From Pseudovibrio denitrificans JCM 12308 (GTDB lineage: Bacteria; Pseudomonadota; Alphaproteobacteria; Rhizobiales; Stappiaceae): a DNA stretch of 64,000 nt. Location: assembly GCF_001310815.1 (NCBI RefSeq), contig NZ_BAZK01000011.1, positions 1 to 64,000 of the forward strand, given 5' to 3'. Both the position numbers and the translations under genes were made by a program. The notes beneath the pieces were generated by a model. It was not told where the DNA came from and ran no database searches. It worked only from the letters and a program-made list of their open reading frames with translations. Positions 27,301 to 36,220 of this stretch are shown here, piece after piece. Positions within the stretch are counted from its first letter, which is position 1, and every line of letters starts with the position of its first letter.

Positions 27301-28166
27301 ATCTTGTTGTCACCAGCATCGCCGGTGATGTGGTCACCATAGCTATTGCTGCCCATAACGTTTTCGATGGAAACATAGACATCACCAGCAGCGTCTCCGG
27401 CATTGTTTGACTGGTCAGTCAGGTCGACAGTGACAGCAGACCGGGACCAGCGATAGCGTACTGTGTCGTTTCCGGAACCACCATCAAGGTAGTCTGCGCC
27501 CGAGCCATAGGCATTCAGCTGGTCATCACCGCCTCCGCCTTCCAAATGGTCATTACCGTTTTGTGCAAACAGGTTGTTATTGCCATCATCGCCAATCAGA
27601 ACGTCGTCATGATAGGAGCCAATGATGGACTCTACGTTTGAGATCTGATCGCCTTCAGCGTAACCACCAGAACCTTGGCCTGTTGCCAGATTAACGGTCA
27701 CCCCCGCGTCTGACAGGAGGTAGTTGATAATATCGGTACCGCCCTTACCATCAATCGTATCAGCGCCCTCACTGCCGTAAATTTCATCTCTGCCAGAGGT
27801 GCCGACAAAGGTATCATCGCCATCAGAGCCATAGAGTTTTAGTCGGCCGTCACTCTGAACTGTAAATTTCGACAGGGTGGTCCCATCAGAAAACTCAAAC
27901 CGCTCGATGCCATGATCGTTTGCGATCCAGTTGTCGAAGTAGAAGACATCGGCAATTTCGCTCAGCGGCTGGTTTGGGTTGGCCGGATCGATAAGATAAA
28001 AAACCAGATCGCCACCTTCCAGGCGAATCTTGAAATCACTCAGAGTGAGGTCACCATCAAAACGAATGGTGGTGATGCCAGGGGCTCCCCCAAAGTAGTC
28101 CTTGCCTACACCACGCTTGAAACCGTAGCTGTTGTCGCCTTCGAGAGGCATTTTATCTGCAGCCAT
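24399..28166 (-). CDS. RTX calcium-binding repeat protein, long modular paralog
   Basis: 1255 residues with no interruption. Residues 28-100 form a haemolysin-type calcium-binding-related domain (TLSDFKIRLEGGDL, LIDPANPNQPLSEIADV, FEFSDGTTLS). RTX repeats run from about 115 to 340. Then come four tandem modules of about 225 residues starting at 347, 578, 800 and 1023, each opening LGDGNDT, continuing with LLLTFKDGGT and FGELHFADGTIWNWE, and closing with RTX nonapeptides (GGAGNDTLDG style). The last module ends in SITLQNVSITDLHADDFAF, the probable type I secretion signal. There is no N-terminal signal peptide. Calcium-induced folding outside the cell is expected. No catalytic domain is recognised. 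No secretion ABC transporter is adjacent. Confidence 0.9.
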   Translation of the reverse strand: MAADKMPLEGDNSYGFKRGVGKDYFGGAPGITTIRFDGDLTLSDFKIRLEGGDLVFYLIDPANPNQPLSEIADVFYFDNWIANDHGIERFEFSDGTTLSKFTVQSDGRLKLYGSDGDDTFVGTSGRDEIYGSEGADTIDGKGGTDIINYLLSDAGVTVNLATGQGSGGYAEGDQISNVESIIGSYHDDVLIGDDGNNNLFAQNGNDHLEGGGGDDQLNAYGSGADYLDGGSGNDTVRYRWSRSAVTVDLTDQSNNAGDAAGDVYVSIENVMGSNSYGDHITGDAGDNKIWGYGGNDTLDGGDGHDIILGGNGNDVLKAGNGDDYLDGGAGDDEFHYGEGTTTFRYDLGDGNDTIHANHDVDASYNDKVVFGPGISPADVTVTRQGEGTDKYGNERDNLDLLLTFKDGGTLLIKEAFFYGPNGFAFGELHFSDGTIWNWESFNKMRFENTSDEGEKLAGTLGDDVIDGRGGDDDIIGYSGNDHLIGGAGNDTLDGAEGNDHLEGGTGNDTLKGSIGNNILDGGDGNDTFFSSTDGEDTIIGGSGDDSIYSWSGTAIIDGGTGDDDIDISSATVTIHYDLGDGNDTVDIRHSDDSSYNNKIVFGAGISPDEVTVTRSGSTSTSLLLTFKDGGTLRLFDVFHYGPNHFTFGELHFADGTVWNWETFNKMRFENAGDEGEKLAGTLGDDTIDGRGGDDTIDGYSGDDHLIGGAGNDDLFGGEGDDHLEGGAGNDKLNGWTGNNILDGGDGNDTIYSATDGVDQIKGGSGDDKILAWSGSTVVDAGTGDDTIFISNAKVTLHYKLGDGNDTVDFAYSGQLQDESHKLVLGEGILPDEVSVTRFKGTSKSILLTFKDGGTVNLLSVIDPDVLRLHLDEIEFADGTIWNWESINERLLGGLSDEADHLRGTTADDTIDGLGGDDIIFGDDGNDQLIGGAGNDRLNAGEGDDHLEGGDGDDILEASRGKNILDGGDGDDNIVSFSSDSNKLLGGAGNDNIIANGGSSIIEGGTGDDFIIYRSKDATFLYNLGDGNDTLEATSPIVQPNKIVFGEDVSPSSVVVAYVAEQEEDLLLTFADGGTIIIKEAFNRQTSQFDFGELHFADGTIWTGDDIDQKLTGDAPTTETATTITLFYADDFYSTKSHHDHIVFAGAGNDTIITDKGDDQLYGQAGNDTLTGGEGNDAFYFSTNFGKDVITDFTAGAGSIDTIHFSEGTFDSYADVIAAAREVEDDIVIQLDNDNSITLQNVSITDLHADDFAFAS

Positions 28167-28369
28167 CTGTTTTCCTCGAGTTTCATAAATATTTAAATAT
28201 ATGCATTGCGCACATCGAAGATATGCACCCCAAGGTTGTGTCTAGGTGACTCAGAGATACTGCGAAATTTACATAAATTGGATGGATAAGTATTTTGAAA
28301 CTACTGTAACTAAGCAGGAGAAACATAAACGCGCAGATTTCTCGTAAGTAACGCAAATCAACGCAATAA

Positions 28370-28399
28370 AAAACGCACCCCCGGTCAGAGGTGCGTTTT
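28370..28399 (-). terminator. Terminator of the hisS-hisZ-hisG operon
   Basis: On the minus strand AAAACGCACC / GGTGCGTTTT, a 10-bp stem, continuing into a T-run. It lies 25 bp after hisG. Confidence 0.85.
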
Positions 28400-28424
28400 C
28401 AAAGATTTCTCAGTGATTTAAGGC

Positions 28425-29390
28425 TTAGCCTGCGACTTTTTGTGCCAAAGGCTCAAAAAGCGGGTTTGCCGTGTGGAAGACATACTCCAGCGGCGTCACC
28501 GTCACCATTTGTGCCCCTTCCTCGCGCAACTTATCCGCACATTCGGGAACTCTGGAAGCAGGGCAGTGCAGGATTAAAGAAGAGCCTTCGATCCCAAACG
28601 GAGCTACACAGCCAAGCCCCGCCACTTTCTCCAAAACACCTGCAGGATTGGCGACAACGGTCCGCATCTCTTTGAAATTGTGAGCGTTATCCTGCGCGGT
28701 GATACGGTCCAGCATCAAGCGAGCTGCCTGAAGCGCTTTCTCGTCCCAGTTCGCTGTTCTGGACGCCACAAGATGCGCCTGAGACTTGGCAATCACGCCA
28801 TCCTCTGGGATCTTCAGATTGTTGGCTTTTAGCGTAGAACCGGTTGAGGTGATGTCGACAACCAGCTCAGCAGACCCTGCCGCAGGCGCTCCCTCAGTCG
28901 CACCCGCACTCTCGACAATGCGGTAATCCGCAATGCCTTTTTCGGCAAAGAACTGCCGCGTATGGTTCACATACTTGGTTGCAATGCGCAGACGGCGACC
29001 ATGCCGCGCCCGAAAATCTGAAGCAACATCAGCAAGATCGGACATGGTGGACACGTCAATCCAGGCCGTTGGAACAGCGATCACAACATCCGCATGCCCA
29101 AAACCAAGAGCGGTGATGATGTGGGTCTTTTCCTCTGGGCGGTCGATGTTCTCGTTGACCAGATCCGTTCCGGTGATGCCAAAGTGAACGGTACCAGCTG
29201 CAATCTCACGGGCGATCTCGGAAGCTGAAAGGAAAGCGATCTCAACGCCGTCCACGCCCTTCAGTGTGCCGCGATAGTTACGATCACCACCTGGACGTTT
29301 CACCTTCAAACCAGCACGCGCAAAAAACGCATGTGTCATTTCCTGAAGACGGCCCTTGGAAGGAATAGCAAGAATAAGATTAGAGCTCAT
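28425..29390 (-). CDS. hisG: ATP phosphoribosyltransferase, catalytic subunit
   Basis: Catalyses the first step of histidine synthesis, joining ATP and PRPP. 321 residues. Seen are AIPSKGRLQ (N-terminal strand), FGITGTDLVNEN, GHADVVIAVP, and VDITSTGSTLKANNL, which carries the PRPP-binding loop. The C-terminal 90 residues after MRTVVANPAG make it longer than the minimal short form, yet hisZ lies directly upstream, so it should work as the HisG-HisZ complex. The start overlaps the hisZ stop (TGATG), indicating translational coupling. It ends the hisS-hisZ-hisG operon and is probably feedback-inhibited by histidine through HisZ. Confidence 0.95.
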   Translation of the reverse strand: MSSNLILAIPSKGRLQEMTHAFFARAGLKVKRPGGDRNYRGTLKGVDGVEIAFLSASEIAREIAAGTVHFGITGTDLVNENIDRPEEKTHIITALGFGHADVVIAVPTAWIDVSTMSDLADVASDFRARHGRRLRIATKYVNHTRQFFAEKGIADYRIVESAGATEGAPAAGSAELVVDITSTGSTLKANNLKIPEDGVIAKSQAHLVASRTANWDEKALQAARLMLDRITAQDNAHNFKEMRTVVANPAGVLEKVAGLGCVAPFGIEGSSLILHCPASRVPECADKLREEGAQMVTVTPLEYVFHTANPLFEPLAQKVAG

Positions 29391-30510
29391 CAGTTTGCTC
29401 CCTCACCAGCGCGGTCCAGCCAGATTGTAAAGCCAACAGCAGGAACAGTGCTTGGCGCGCCAAGACGTTCAACCAGCTTGTTGTATCGACCACCACCGAT
29501 CACCTGTCCCAGATGTTCACTGGATTCATGATGAATTTCAAAGACAAAGTCGGTGTAGTAGTCAAGACGGCGCCCGAAATCACCGGAGTATTCCAGTGCT
29601 GAGATATCGATGCCACGCTCTGCCATAAGGTCAGTTCGCTTAGCAAGACGCTCAATGGAAGCATCCAGATCAAGGCCGGTTTCCTTGGCGAACCCGTGCA
29701 AGGTTTCAACGGCTTTGGCTGGCGGAGGACCAGACACGTTGAGATACTCGGTCAGACGAGCAATCACGTCTTTGTCGATCCCGGAACCCGCAGAAAGCGC
29801 AGCCTGTTCCATGAAGCGCTCAGCAATCTCATGAGCTGTACGCCCGCCAACAGCAGAAATGCCCGCAAGCGACAGCACATCTTCAACCACGGCCACAGCA
29901 GCTTCCGGATCACGTCCTTCAAGGGCTGCAAGAAAGCCCAGCTTGGCGTCTGGCTTGGCTTCAGAGCCACCCATGCGGTTGATAACCTGATCGAGACGAT
30001 CACGCTCACCAAACACATCGCGCAAACGACGCTGCCAGACCTTTGGAATCTCAAGGGCTTGCAGAACAGAGGTAAACAAGCCTTCATCACCACGCGAATG
30101 CGGGGGGAGGACAAACCAAGGCTGGAAGATGCCTCAAGAGCAAGCGCCAGCATATCAGCGTCTGCTTGCTCCTGATCTGTACGGCCAATGGATTCAACAC
30201 CGGCCTGCATGGTTTCACCCAGTTGCCCAGGTCGATGTCGGAAAACTTGTCCAACATAGGAGAATGCCGCAGTACGACCCGCTTCACCTGTTTCCAGATA
30301 ATGTCGGGCAATCGGAATGGTAAAATCAGGACGCAAGCAAAGCTCTTGTCCATCTTCTCCTGTGGTCAGGAAAAGGCGCCGCCTAAGATCTTCACCAGCC
30401 AGATCCAAAAAGATATCGGCTGGCTGCAAGATTGGCGGGGTAGCCTCTTCATAACCGGCATCCCGAAAAAGCTGGCTCAAAGCCATGCTGCGGTTATCCC
30501 CCAATGTCAT
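29390..30510 (-). CDS. hisZ: ATP phosphoribosyltransferase regulatory subunit (frameshifted near 30090)
   Basis: A HisRS-like paralog without tRNA charging that activates and regulates HisG. The first frame (from 30510) has the class II synthetase-like core ATPPILQPADIFLD, LRPDFTIPIAR and YVGQVFRHR, then leaves frame after GLSSPRIRV. One missing base near 30090 joins it to DEGLFTSVLQALEIPKVW and later DYYTDFVFEIH and GQVIGGGRYNKLVERLG, ending at 29390. The repaired length is about 373 residues. It starts 1 bp after the hisS stop and overlaps hisG, so the three genes form a tight operon. A real knockout would cause histidine auxotrophy, so sequence error is likely. Confidence 0.93.
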
Positions 30511-30511
30511 A

Positions 30512-32032
30512 TTAGTTCTCGCTTTGGTTTTTGCGATCTTCTTCCTGAGCAGCCAGAAGCTTTTTCACTTCTGCAACAAGCTCATCCCGTTTCACAGCAA
30601 ACTGTGCAGGACGGCTCTCGCGCCAGGTTTTGTTATCTTCAATCTCAGCAGAAAGACGTTTGCCTTCAATGAGATCTTTGATCTGTACTTCGCCTTCTTC
30701 ACGCTCCTGAGAGCCCTGAATAATGGCACAAGGTGAGTTGCGCTTATCAGCGTACTGCAGCTGCTTGCCAAACTGTTTTGGATTGCCCTGGTACATCTCA
30801 GCACGGATGCCCGCTGTGCGCAGATCCTGAACCATTGCCTGATAATGCGCAATAGAATCAATGTCCTTGTCCATCACACACACAACCACAGGACCAGCAA
30901 TCTCTTCCTGACCAAGCTTGCCAAGAGTAGTCAGCGCAGCCATCAGGCGAGAAACACCAACGGAGAAGCCAGTAGAAGGCACTGGCTGGCTCATAAAGCG
31001 GGAAACAAGACCATCATAACGGCCACCACCGCCCACAGAACCAAAGCGCACAGGACGACCTTTCTCGTCCTTCACTTCAAAAGTGAGTTCGGCTTCGTAA
31101 ACCGGGCCAGTGTAGTACTCAAGACCACGCACGACAGAAGGATCGATCAGCACACGACCATCTGTGTAGCCAGCTGCGTCAAACAGCTTGCCCATGGTCG
31201 CCAGCTCTTCAACACCTTCAGCGCCGGTTTTGCTGTCTGCGATCAAACCGCGAAGGTTCTCGATGGTCTGGTCGGTAGTTTCTCCACCAGCTTCCACAAA
31301 GGCCAGCACTTTTTCCGCTTCAGCGTCTCCAAGGCCAGCACCCTTTGTAAAGTCGCCGGAATCATCCTTGCGGCCTGCACCAAGCAGGGCTTTCACACCG
31401 TCAACACCAAGGCGGTCAAGCTTGTCGACAGCACGCAGAACAGTCAGGCGGGTTTCTGCATGTTCGTCACCGGCAAGGCCGATCACTTCCATCACACCGT
31501 CCAGAACCTTGCGGTTGTTCACGCGGATCACGTAGTCACCACGAGAGATGCCAAGACGTTCCATGGTGTCAGAAGCCATCATACAGATTTCAGCATCTGC
31601 AGAAACAGAAGGCGCACCAATGGTATCCGCATCAAACTGCATGAACTGACGGAAGCGACCTGGTCCAGGTTTCTCATTGCGGAACACGTATCCGGCACGG
31701 TAGCTGCGGTAAGGCTTTGGCAGGCTTTCGAAATTTTCCGCCACATGACGGGCGAGGGGCGCGGTCAGGTCATACCGCAAGCTCATCCATTGCTCGTCAT
31801 CATCTTGTAGCGAAAACACGCCAGCGTTCGGACGATCCTGATCCGGCAAGAACTTGCCAAGAGCATCAGTGTACTCGAACATTGGAGTTTCCACGGGCTC
31901 AAAGCCATAAAGCTCATAGGTCTGTTTGATAACAGAGATCATCTGCTCCATTGCCAGCAGTTCTGCTGGACCGCGATCTACAAATCCGCGCGGCAAACGA
32001 GCTTTGAGCTTGGCACTTTTCTTTTTTGCCAT
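30512..32032 (-). CDS. hisS: Histidine--tRNA ligase
   Basis: Class II aminoacyl-tRNA synthetase, 506 residues, of the longer alphaproteobacterial kind. Motif 1 region is [12 protein letters not shown], motif 2 is [21 protein letters not shown], and the histidine-specific loop is [13 protein letters not shown]. Motif 3 is [11 protein letters not shown] together with [11 protein letters not shown]. The C-terminal anticodon-binding domain starts at about residue 400 (VVVCVMDKD). First gene of hisS-hisZ-hisG. The shared operon ties tRNA charging to histidine synthesis. Confidence 0.96.
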   Translation of the reverse strand: MAKKKSAKLKARLPRGFVDRGPAELLAMEQMISVIKQTYELYGFEPVETPMFEYTDALGKFLPDQDRPNAGVFSLQDDDEQWMSLRYDLTAPLARHVAENFESLPKPYRSYRAGYVFRNEKPGPGRFRQFMQFDADTIGAPSVSADAEICMMASDTMERLGISRGDYVIRVNNRKVLDGVMEVIGLAGDEHAETRLTVLRAVDKLDRLGVDGVKALLGAGRKDDSGDFTKGAGLGDAEAEKVLAFVEAGGETTDQTIENLRGLIADSKTGAEGVEELATMGKLFDAAGYTDGRVLIDPSVVRGLEYYTGPVYEAELTFEVKDEKGRPVRFGSVGGGGRYDGLVSRFMSQPVPSTGFSVGVSRLMAALTTLGKLGQEEIAGPVVVCVMDKDIDSIAHYQAMVQDLRTAGIRAEMYQGNPKQFGKQLQYADKRNSPCAIIQGSQEREEGEVQIKDLIEGKRLSAEIEDNKTWRESRPAQFAVKRDELVAEVKKLLAAQEEDRKNQSEN

Positions 32033-32292
32033 GAGGCCGTCTCATCCATGAAATAATTAGGTGGTTGCAAAAGCTACCCGTAGAAGTTCTTCAGAACACT
32101 CTAAGGTAAGTATGCTGTTGTCAGTCTCCTAGCCCATTGAGCAGGGGAGGGCAAGGCGCGAAGGGGACGCAATCCGGCGCAAATTTCCCAATCAATACTT
32201 GCAATAGCGTCAAGAGCGGCTAAGGTCGCCCGAAAAAATGGAAGGGCCATTCTCTCAAGCATGAGAAGGAAGGTCTGCACACTGGAGAAATC

Positions 32293-33441
32293 ATGGTGTC
32301 AAACACCAATAGTGAACAAACTGAAGTCAGCAAATCCGATGCCCGCGTCACCGGACCGGCAGAGCTAACCGTTGTACTGCCAACCTATAACGAGAGCAAA
32401 AACGTCCCGATCGTAGTTGAGCTGCTGGATAAAGCGCTCGCTGGCGTTGCTTGGGAAGTTATTGTTGTTGATGACAATTCTCCAGATGGCACCTCTCAAG
32501 TTACCGCAGACATTGCGCAAAAAGACCCACGTGTGCGCATCATCCAGCGTATTGGTCGTCGTGGTCTGTCCGGTGCATGTATCGAAGGCATGCTGGCCTC
32601 CAGCTCCAAGTATGTAGCTGTGATGGATGCTGACCTTCAGCACGACGAGAGCCTGCTGCCAAAAATGTTGGAAGCGCTCCGTTCTCAAAACTTCGATATC
32701 TGTGTGGCCTCCCGTCATGTGGAAGGTGGGGATGTCGGAACCGGTCTATCCTCCGTCCGTGCGTGGGGCTCCAACCTCGCCAACAATCTGGCACGCAAGT
32801 TCCTGAAAGTGGAACTGTCAGACCCAATGAGTGGCTTCTTCATGCTGCGCCGGGATAGGTTTGTCGAACTGGCACCGCGTCTGTCGTCTCAGGGCTTCAA
32901 GATTATGCTGGATATCGTTGCCAGCGGAAAAGGCGCCTTGCGGGTGAAGGAACTCCCCTTCGTCTTCCGCGAACGCCAGCACGGCGAGAGCAAGCTCGAT
33001 ACGCTGGTAACAATGGATTACCTCGGTCTGCTGGTCTCCAAACTCTTTAATGACACGATCTCCGTTCGCTTCCTCATGTACTCTATGGTTGGCGGAACCG
33101 GTGTCGTCGTTCACCTCATCGCACTGAAGATCCTGCTGGCTCTCTTCGGTCTGCCATTCGGTGTTGCGCAGCTGATAGCGACCTTTGTGGCGATGAGCTC
33201 GAACTTCTTCCTCAACAACCGTCTGACTTATCGCGACCGCCGATTGAAGGGGCTTGCGTGGGTCAAAGGTCTGTTCACATTCTATGTGATTTGTAGCTTT
33301 GGTATTTTGGCAAACGTTGGTGTGGCAGAACTCATCTACACGAACAAGCCAATCTGGTGGTTTGCTGGTGCCGCAGGTGCCATCATGGGTGCGGTCTGGA
33401 ACTACATTGTTTCCAACGCGCTCACATGGCGCAAAGGCTAA
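32293..33441 (+). CDS. Polyprenyl-phosphate glycosyltransferase with GtrA domain
   Basis: 382 residues with two domains. Residues 25-240 are a GT2 domain of the dolichol-phosphate mannosyltransferase type: VVLPTYNESKNVPIVV, VDDNSPDGT, AVMDADLQHDE (DxD metal site) and RQHGESKLD. Residues 250-380 are a GtrA-like membrane domain with four helices and FFLNNRLTYRD. It should load a sugar onto undecaprenyl phosphate and help flip it. GGAG sits 5 bases before the ATG. A GT39-type transferase that would use such a lipid-linked sugar follows 84 bp downstream, so the two probably work together on lipid A, O-antigen or envelope glycan. Confidence 0.92.
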   Translation: MVSNTNSEQTEVSKSDARVTGPAELTVVLPTYNESKNVPIVVELLDKALAGVAWEVIVVDDNSPDGTSQVTADIAQKDPRVRIIQRIGRRGLSGACIEGMLASSSKYVAVMDADLQHDESLLPKMLEALRSQNFDICVASRHVEGGDVGTGLSSVRAWGSNLANNLARKFLKVELSDPMSGFFMLRRDRFVELAPRLSSQGFKIMLDIVASGKGALRVKELPFVFRERQHGESKLDTLVTMDYLGLLVSKLFNDTISVRFLMYSMVGGTGVVVHLIALKILLALFGLPFGVAQLIATFVAMSSNFFLNNRLTYRDRRLKGLAWVKGLFTFYVICSFGILANVGVAELIYTNKPIWWFAGAAGAIMGAVWNYIVSNALTWRKG

Positions 33442-33525
33442 ACACATTTGCGAGAAGCAAGGTTTGCTCTTTGCTTCTCCATATGCTGACGACCAAAACA
33501 GACGCTCTCAGAGGAATGCACATAG

Positions 33526-35029
33526 ATGCAGGATAACACCGCAGGAAAGCCCCTGAGCTTTTGGTTGCGCCCAACCAACCTCATTCTGATTGTCGCCGTC
33601 CTGTCTCTGGCACGGTTGGTGACCGGCATGAATGTGGATCTGGTTGAGGACGAGGCCTATTACCGCTTGTGGGGGCTGTACCCGGCTCTGGGGTACTACG
33701 ATCACCCGCCAATGGTGGCTTATTGGATCTGGCTCGGTCAGGCGCTGTTTGGCGATACGGCTCTGGGCGTGCGGTTCATCAGCATCTTATCCGCAGCCAT
33801 CGGTTCTCTTGTCCTCTGGCGCACAGCAAGATCCTGTACGATGTGCATGTCGCTGGCTGGACAGTCCTCTTCTTCAATGCCAGCCTTTTAATCGGCGTCG
33901 GCTCTCTTCTTGCCACTCCAGATGCACCCTCAGTCTTCTTCTGGGGCCTCGCTCTTTGGGGCATGGCGGAACTGTCAGTCTCAAAGAATGCTAACTGGTG
34001 GATCCTAGTCGGTATCTTCGCTGGCCTGGGTCTCCTCTCCAAGTATTCCGTGCTGTTTCTGGGTGCAGGCATCATCCTCTGGCTGATCTGGGTGCCTGAA
34101 AACCGCAGATATCTGCTGTCGTGGCAGCTTTGGCTTGGTGGTGCACTAGCCATCGCAATCTTCTCTCCGGTGCTCTATTGGAACTCCCAGCACGAGTGGA
34201 TTTCCTTCGTAAAGCAGTTTGGCCGCTCAGTCCCTGAAGCTACTCCATCAAATACATCGGTGAGTTTATTGGTGCCGTTGCTGGCTTGCTCAATCCGTTG
34301 GTCTTCATCATCGCAATGGTTGGAGCGTGGCGCGTTATCCGCTTGATGTTGAAGCAGGACAATGCTGCCAGTCTGTTGGTGCTGACAGTTCTGCCGTTTC
34401 TGATCTATCTGTTCTTCCATTCGCTTCATTCTCGCGTGCAAGGCAACTGGCCTGCACCGATGTATCCGACACTGGCTCTGTTTGCAGGCATCGCAGCAGC
34501 TTATCCGCCTGCGAATGTTGGTCGCTGGTTCAAGGCTCTGGCACCTACCGCAGTGGGGCTTGGCGTTGTCCTGGCTGGCTTGGTCTACGTGCATGCATTC
34601 GCACCGCTGAACACATCCCTTGGCCGAAAAGACCCAACCCACCAGATGCGTGGGTGGCAGCAGGTTGGAGATGAAGTTGCACGGCTGGCAAAGGCCAATG
34701 ACATCGATTGGGTTGCAACCACCAGCTATGGTTTGACTGGTCAAATGTCCAACGCGCTCAAGACTTCAGGTCTTAAGGTCTACGGAATTCCCGAGCGAAT
34801 GCGCTATGCAATGATTCCCGATAATCTCCAAAATCCTGAAAACAGCGACATGCTCTATGTCACCGAGGAAAGAAGAGATCGCTCTCAAAAGCTGAAAAGC
34901 AACTTCAATCAGGTTGAGCTGCTGGAGACCATCCCCCGAGAGAATAAGGGATTATTCGGAAAAACAGCTATTGAAAATGTACGGATCTATCGGCTGTCAG
35001 GAGCCAAAGAGCCCCTGAAATCCAACTGA
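33526..35029 (+). CDS. GT39-family membrane glycosyltransferase (two frameshifts)
   Basis: Like ArnT or protein mannosyltransferases, it should transfer a sugar from a polyprenyl-phosphate carrier in the periplasm. The N-terminal catalytic loop is LVEDEAYYRLWGL followed by GYYDHPPMVAYW, with the Asp/Glu pair of GT-C enzymes. The frame shifts near 33826 (continuing KILYDVHVAGWTVLFFN) and near 34247 (continuing KYIGEFIGAVAGLLNP). Each is repaired by one base and gives about 500 residues with some ten membrane helices and a soluble C-terminal part. It follows the GT2-GtrA gene that likely supplies its donor. Two shifts suggest low local sequence quality. Confidence 0.85.
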
Positions 35030-35110
35030 GAGGGCTGAGATTCCGTTGCGTTAAAATTGCAGGCTTTGTTAAATGTACTCCTGAACCTTTTGGATTGGGA
35101 GATCCGCGCG

Positions 35111-35908
35111 ATGAAGCGCATCCTCTTGACGAGTCTGGAATTTGGGCAAAGCTACGGAGTTGATCGAGCGATCTGCGATTTGATTATCGCGGGCCGCCTC
35201 TCTGCCGTCGGTTGCGTTGTTACCGGAGAGATGTGGTCAAGAGAGTTCTATCAGCTCCGCGATGTTGTCGCCTGGGCCGAGCATGAAACCATGGTCGGCC
35301 TCACAGTGACCCTCACAAAGCCGGCAGCGCCGCTGACTGACTTTGGCCGCACTGTGTTTGGAGATGTCTTCCCGGCAAACTGGTGGTACGCATTCCGCAG
35401 TCCGATGAAGATGCTGCCTGAAGAGGCAATAGCAGCGGAGATTGCGGCACAGGTAGACTTGTTTGAGGAAGTCTATGCCCGCCCTCCGGCCTTTGTCGCC
35501 ATTCAGGGCAATTTGGCAAAACATCCTGCCGTGCATTCTGCGCTGATCACAGTACTCAGCATGATGACAGGCCGCGAGCCAGCGCTTGTGTTGCCTGCTG
35601 GCGTTTCCCGAACCGGCAATGCCATTGTGAAGCGTGCAACCAAAGCAGGGTTGGAGACAATTTTTTCTGGGCCAGATCTACCGATGGCTGATGAGGATAC
35701 GGATCTGCGGGATTTCTTCTGGCATGGAATCAATGAAGCCCAGGATTCCGCGATGATCTTGTGTCGCCCGTCTTATCCGGAAGAACAGGCGCAACCCGTC
35801 AAAAAGAAAAACATGCGTCAGAGCTCGTCTCGTGAAAACCAGCTCAAGTTCCTGATTAGTGAGGAATTTCCGTTTCTTTTGATGGAAAAAGATATCTTCT
35901 TGTTCTAA
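35111..35908 (+). CDS. ChbG/YdjC-fold protein lacking the metal-binding residues
   Basis: 265 residues from the ATG at 35111 (GGAG upstream; a longer frame opens at 35057). The scaffold of YdjC carbohydrate deacetylases is visible: FGQSYGVDRAICDLIIAGRL, VGLTVTLTKP, IAAEIAAQVDLFEEVYARPPAFV. The residues that bind metal and catalyse are changed: the NADDFG-type motif reads TSLEFG, GLHxTLT reads GLTVTLT, and the DGHQHVH-type motif is AIQGNLA. It is therefore unlikely to be an active deacetylase. It lies 81 bp after the GT39 gene in the same direction, which suggests a binding or regulatory role in the same glycan pathway. Confidence 0.75.
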   Translation: MKRILLTSLEFGQSYGVDRAICDLIIAGRLSAVGCVVTGEMWSREFYQLRDVVAWAEHETMVGLTVTLTKPAAPLTDFGRTVFGDVFPANWWYAFRSPMKMLPEEAIAAEIAAQVDLFEEVYARPPAFVAIQGNLAKHPAVHSALITVLSMMTGREPALVLPAGVSRTGNAIVKRATKAGLETIFSGPDLPMADEDTDLRDFFWHGINEAQDSAMILCRPSYPEEQAQPVKKKNMRQSSSRENQLKFLISEEFPFLLMEKDIFLF

Positions 35909-35947
35909 GAACGATCTCTCCCTGCGGTTGAAGAGATCGTTCCTTTT
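35909..35947 (+). terminator. Terminator after the YdjC-like gene
   Basis: An 11-bp perfect stem GAACGATCTCT / AGAGATCGTTC followed by CTTTT. Confidence 0.85.
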
Positions 35948-36013
35948 GAATTTGCCATAAACGTTGGGGTATTTATGAACACCCCTAATTTGCCTAAAAC
36001 TAAAGAATATCTC

Positions 36014-36029
36014 TGTGACTTCGGTCACA
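36014..36029. promoter_or_regulatory. Perfect Crp-type site TGTGA-N6-TCACA
   Basis: TGTGAC-TTCG-GTCACA matches the enterobacterial Crp consensus without mismatch. It lies about 100 bp upstream of the Crp-like gene, whose recognition helix keeps the Arg-Glu-Arg residues that read TGTGA, so autoregulation is plausible. Confidence 0.7.
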
Positions 36030-36059
36030 AAATGGCCGCATGATAGACCTAATTAAAAT

Positions 36060-36076
36060 CATCAATTATATTGATG
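36060..36076. promoter_or_regulatory. 17-bp palindrome upstream of the Crp-like gene
   Basis: CATCAAT-TAT-ATTGATG, a 7-bp perfect inverted repeat between the Crp-type site and the gene. It could be a second operator. The half sites resemble FNR half sites in reverse order. Confidence 0.4.
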
Positions 36077-36220
36077 CAGCTTAAACTAAAAAACTGAATC
36101 AACGGCGCGTCAGGACCTTGTGGCAAGATGACAAAGTTCAAAGAACTCCTTCAAAACAGCTTTTCACTATCGGGTTTGGCAGAGGAGCATGCACAAGGTC
36201 TCTCTTAAATTGCCCAGCCT

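Noticed and set aside
24480-27410. Regular repeats that resemble a CRISPR array, and antisense frames across them
   Set aside because: The periodicity is that of nonapeptide RTX codons in an open reading frame; spacing and sequence vary, and there are no cas genes.
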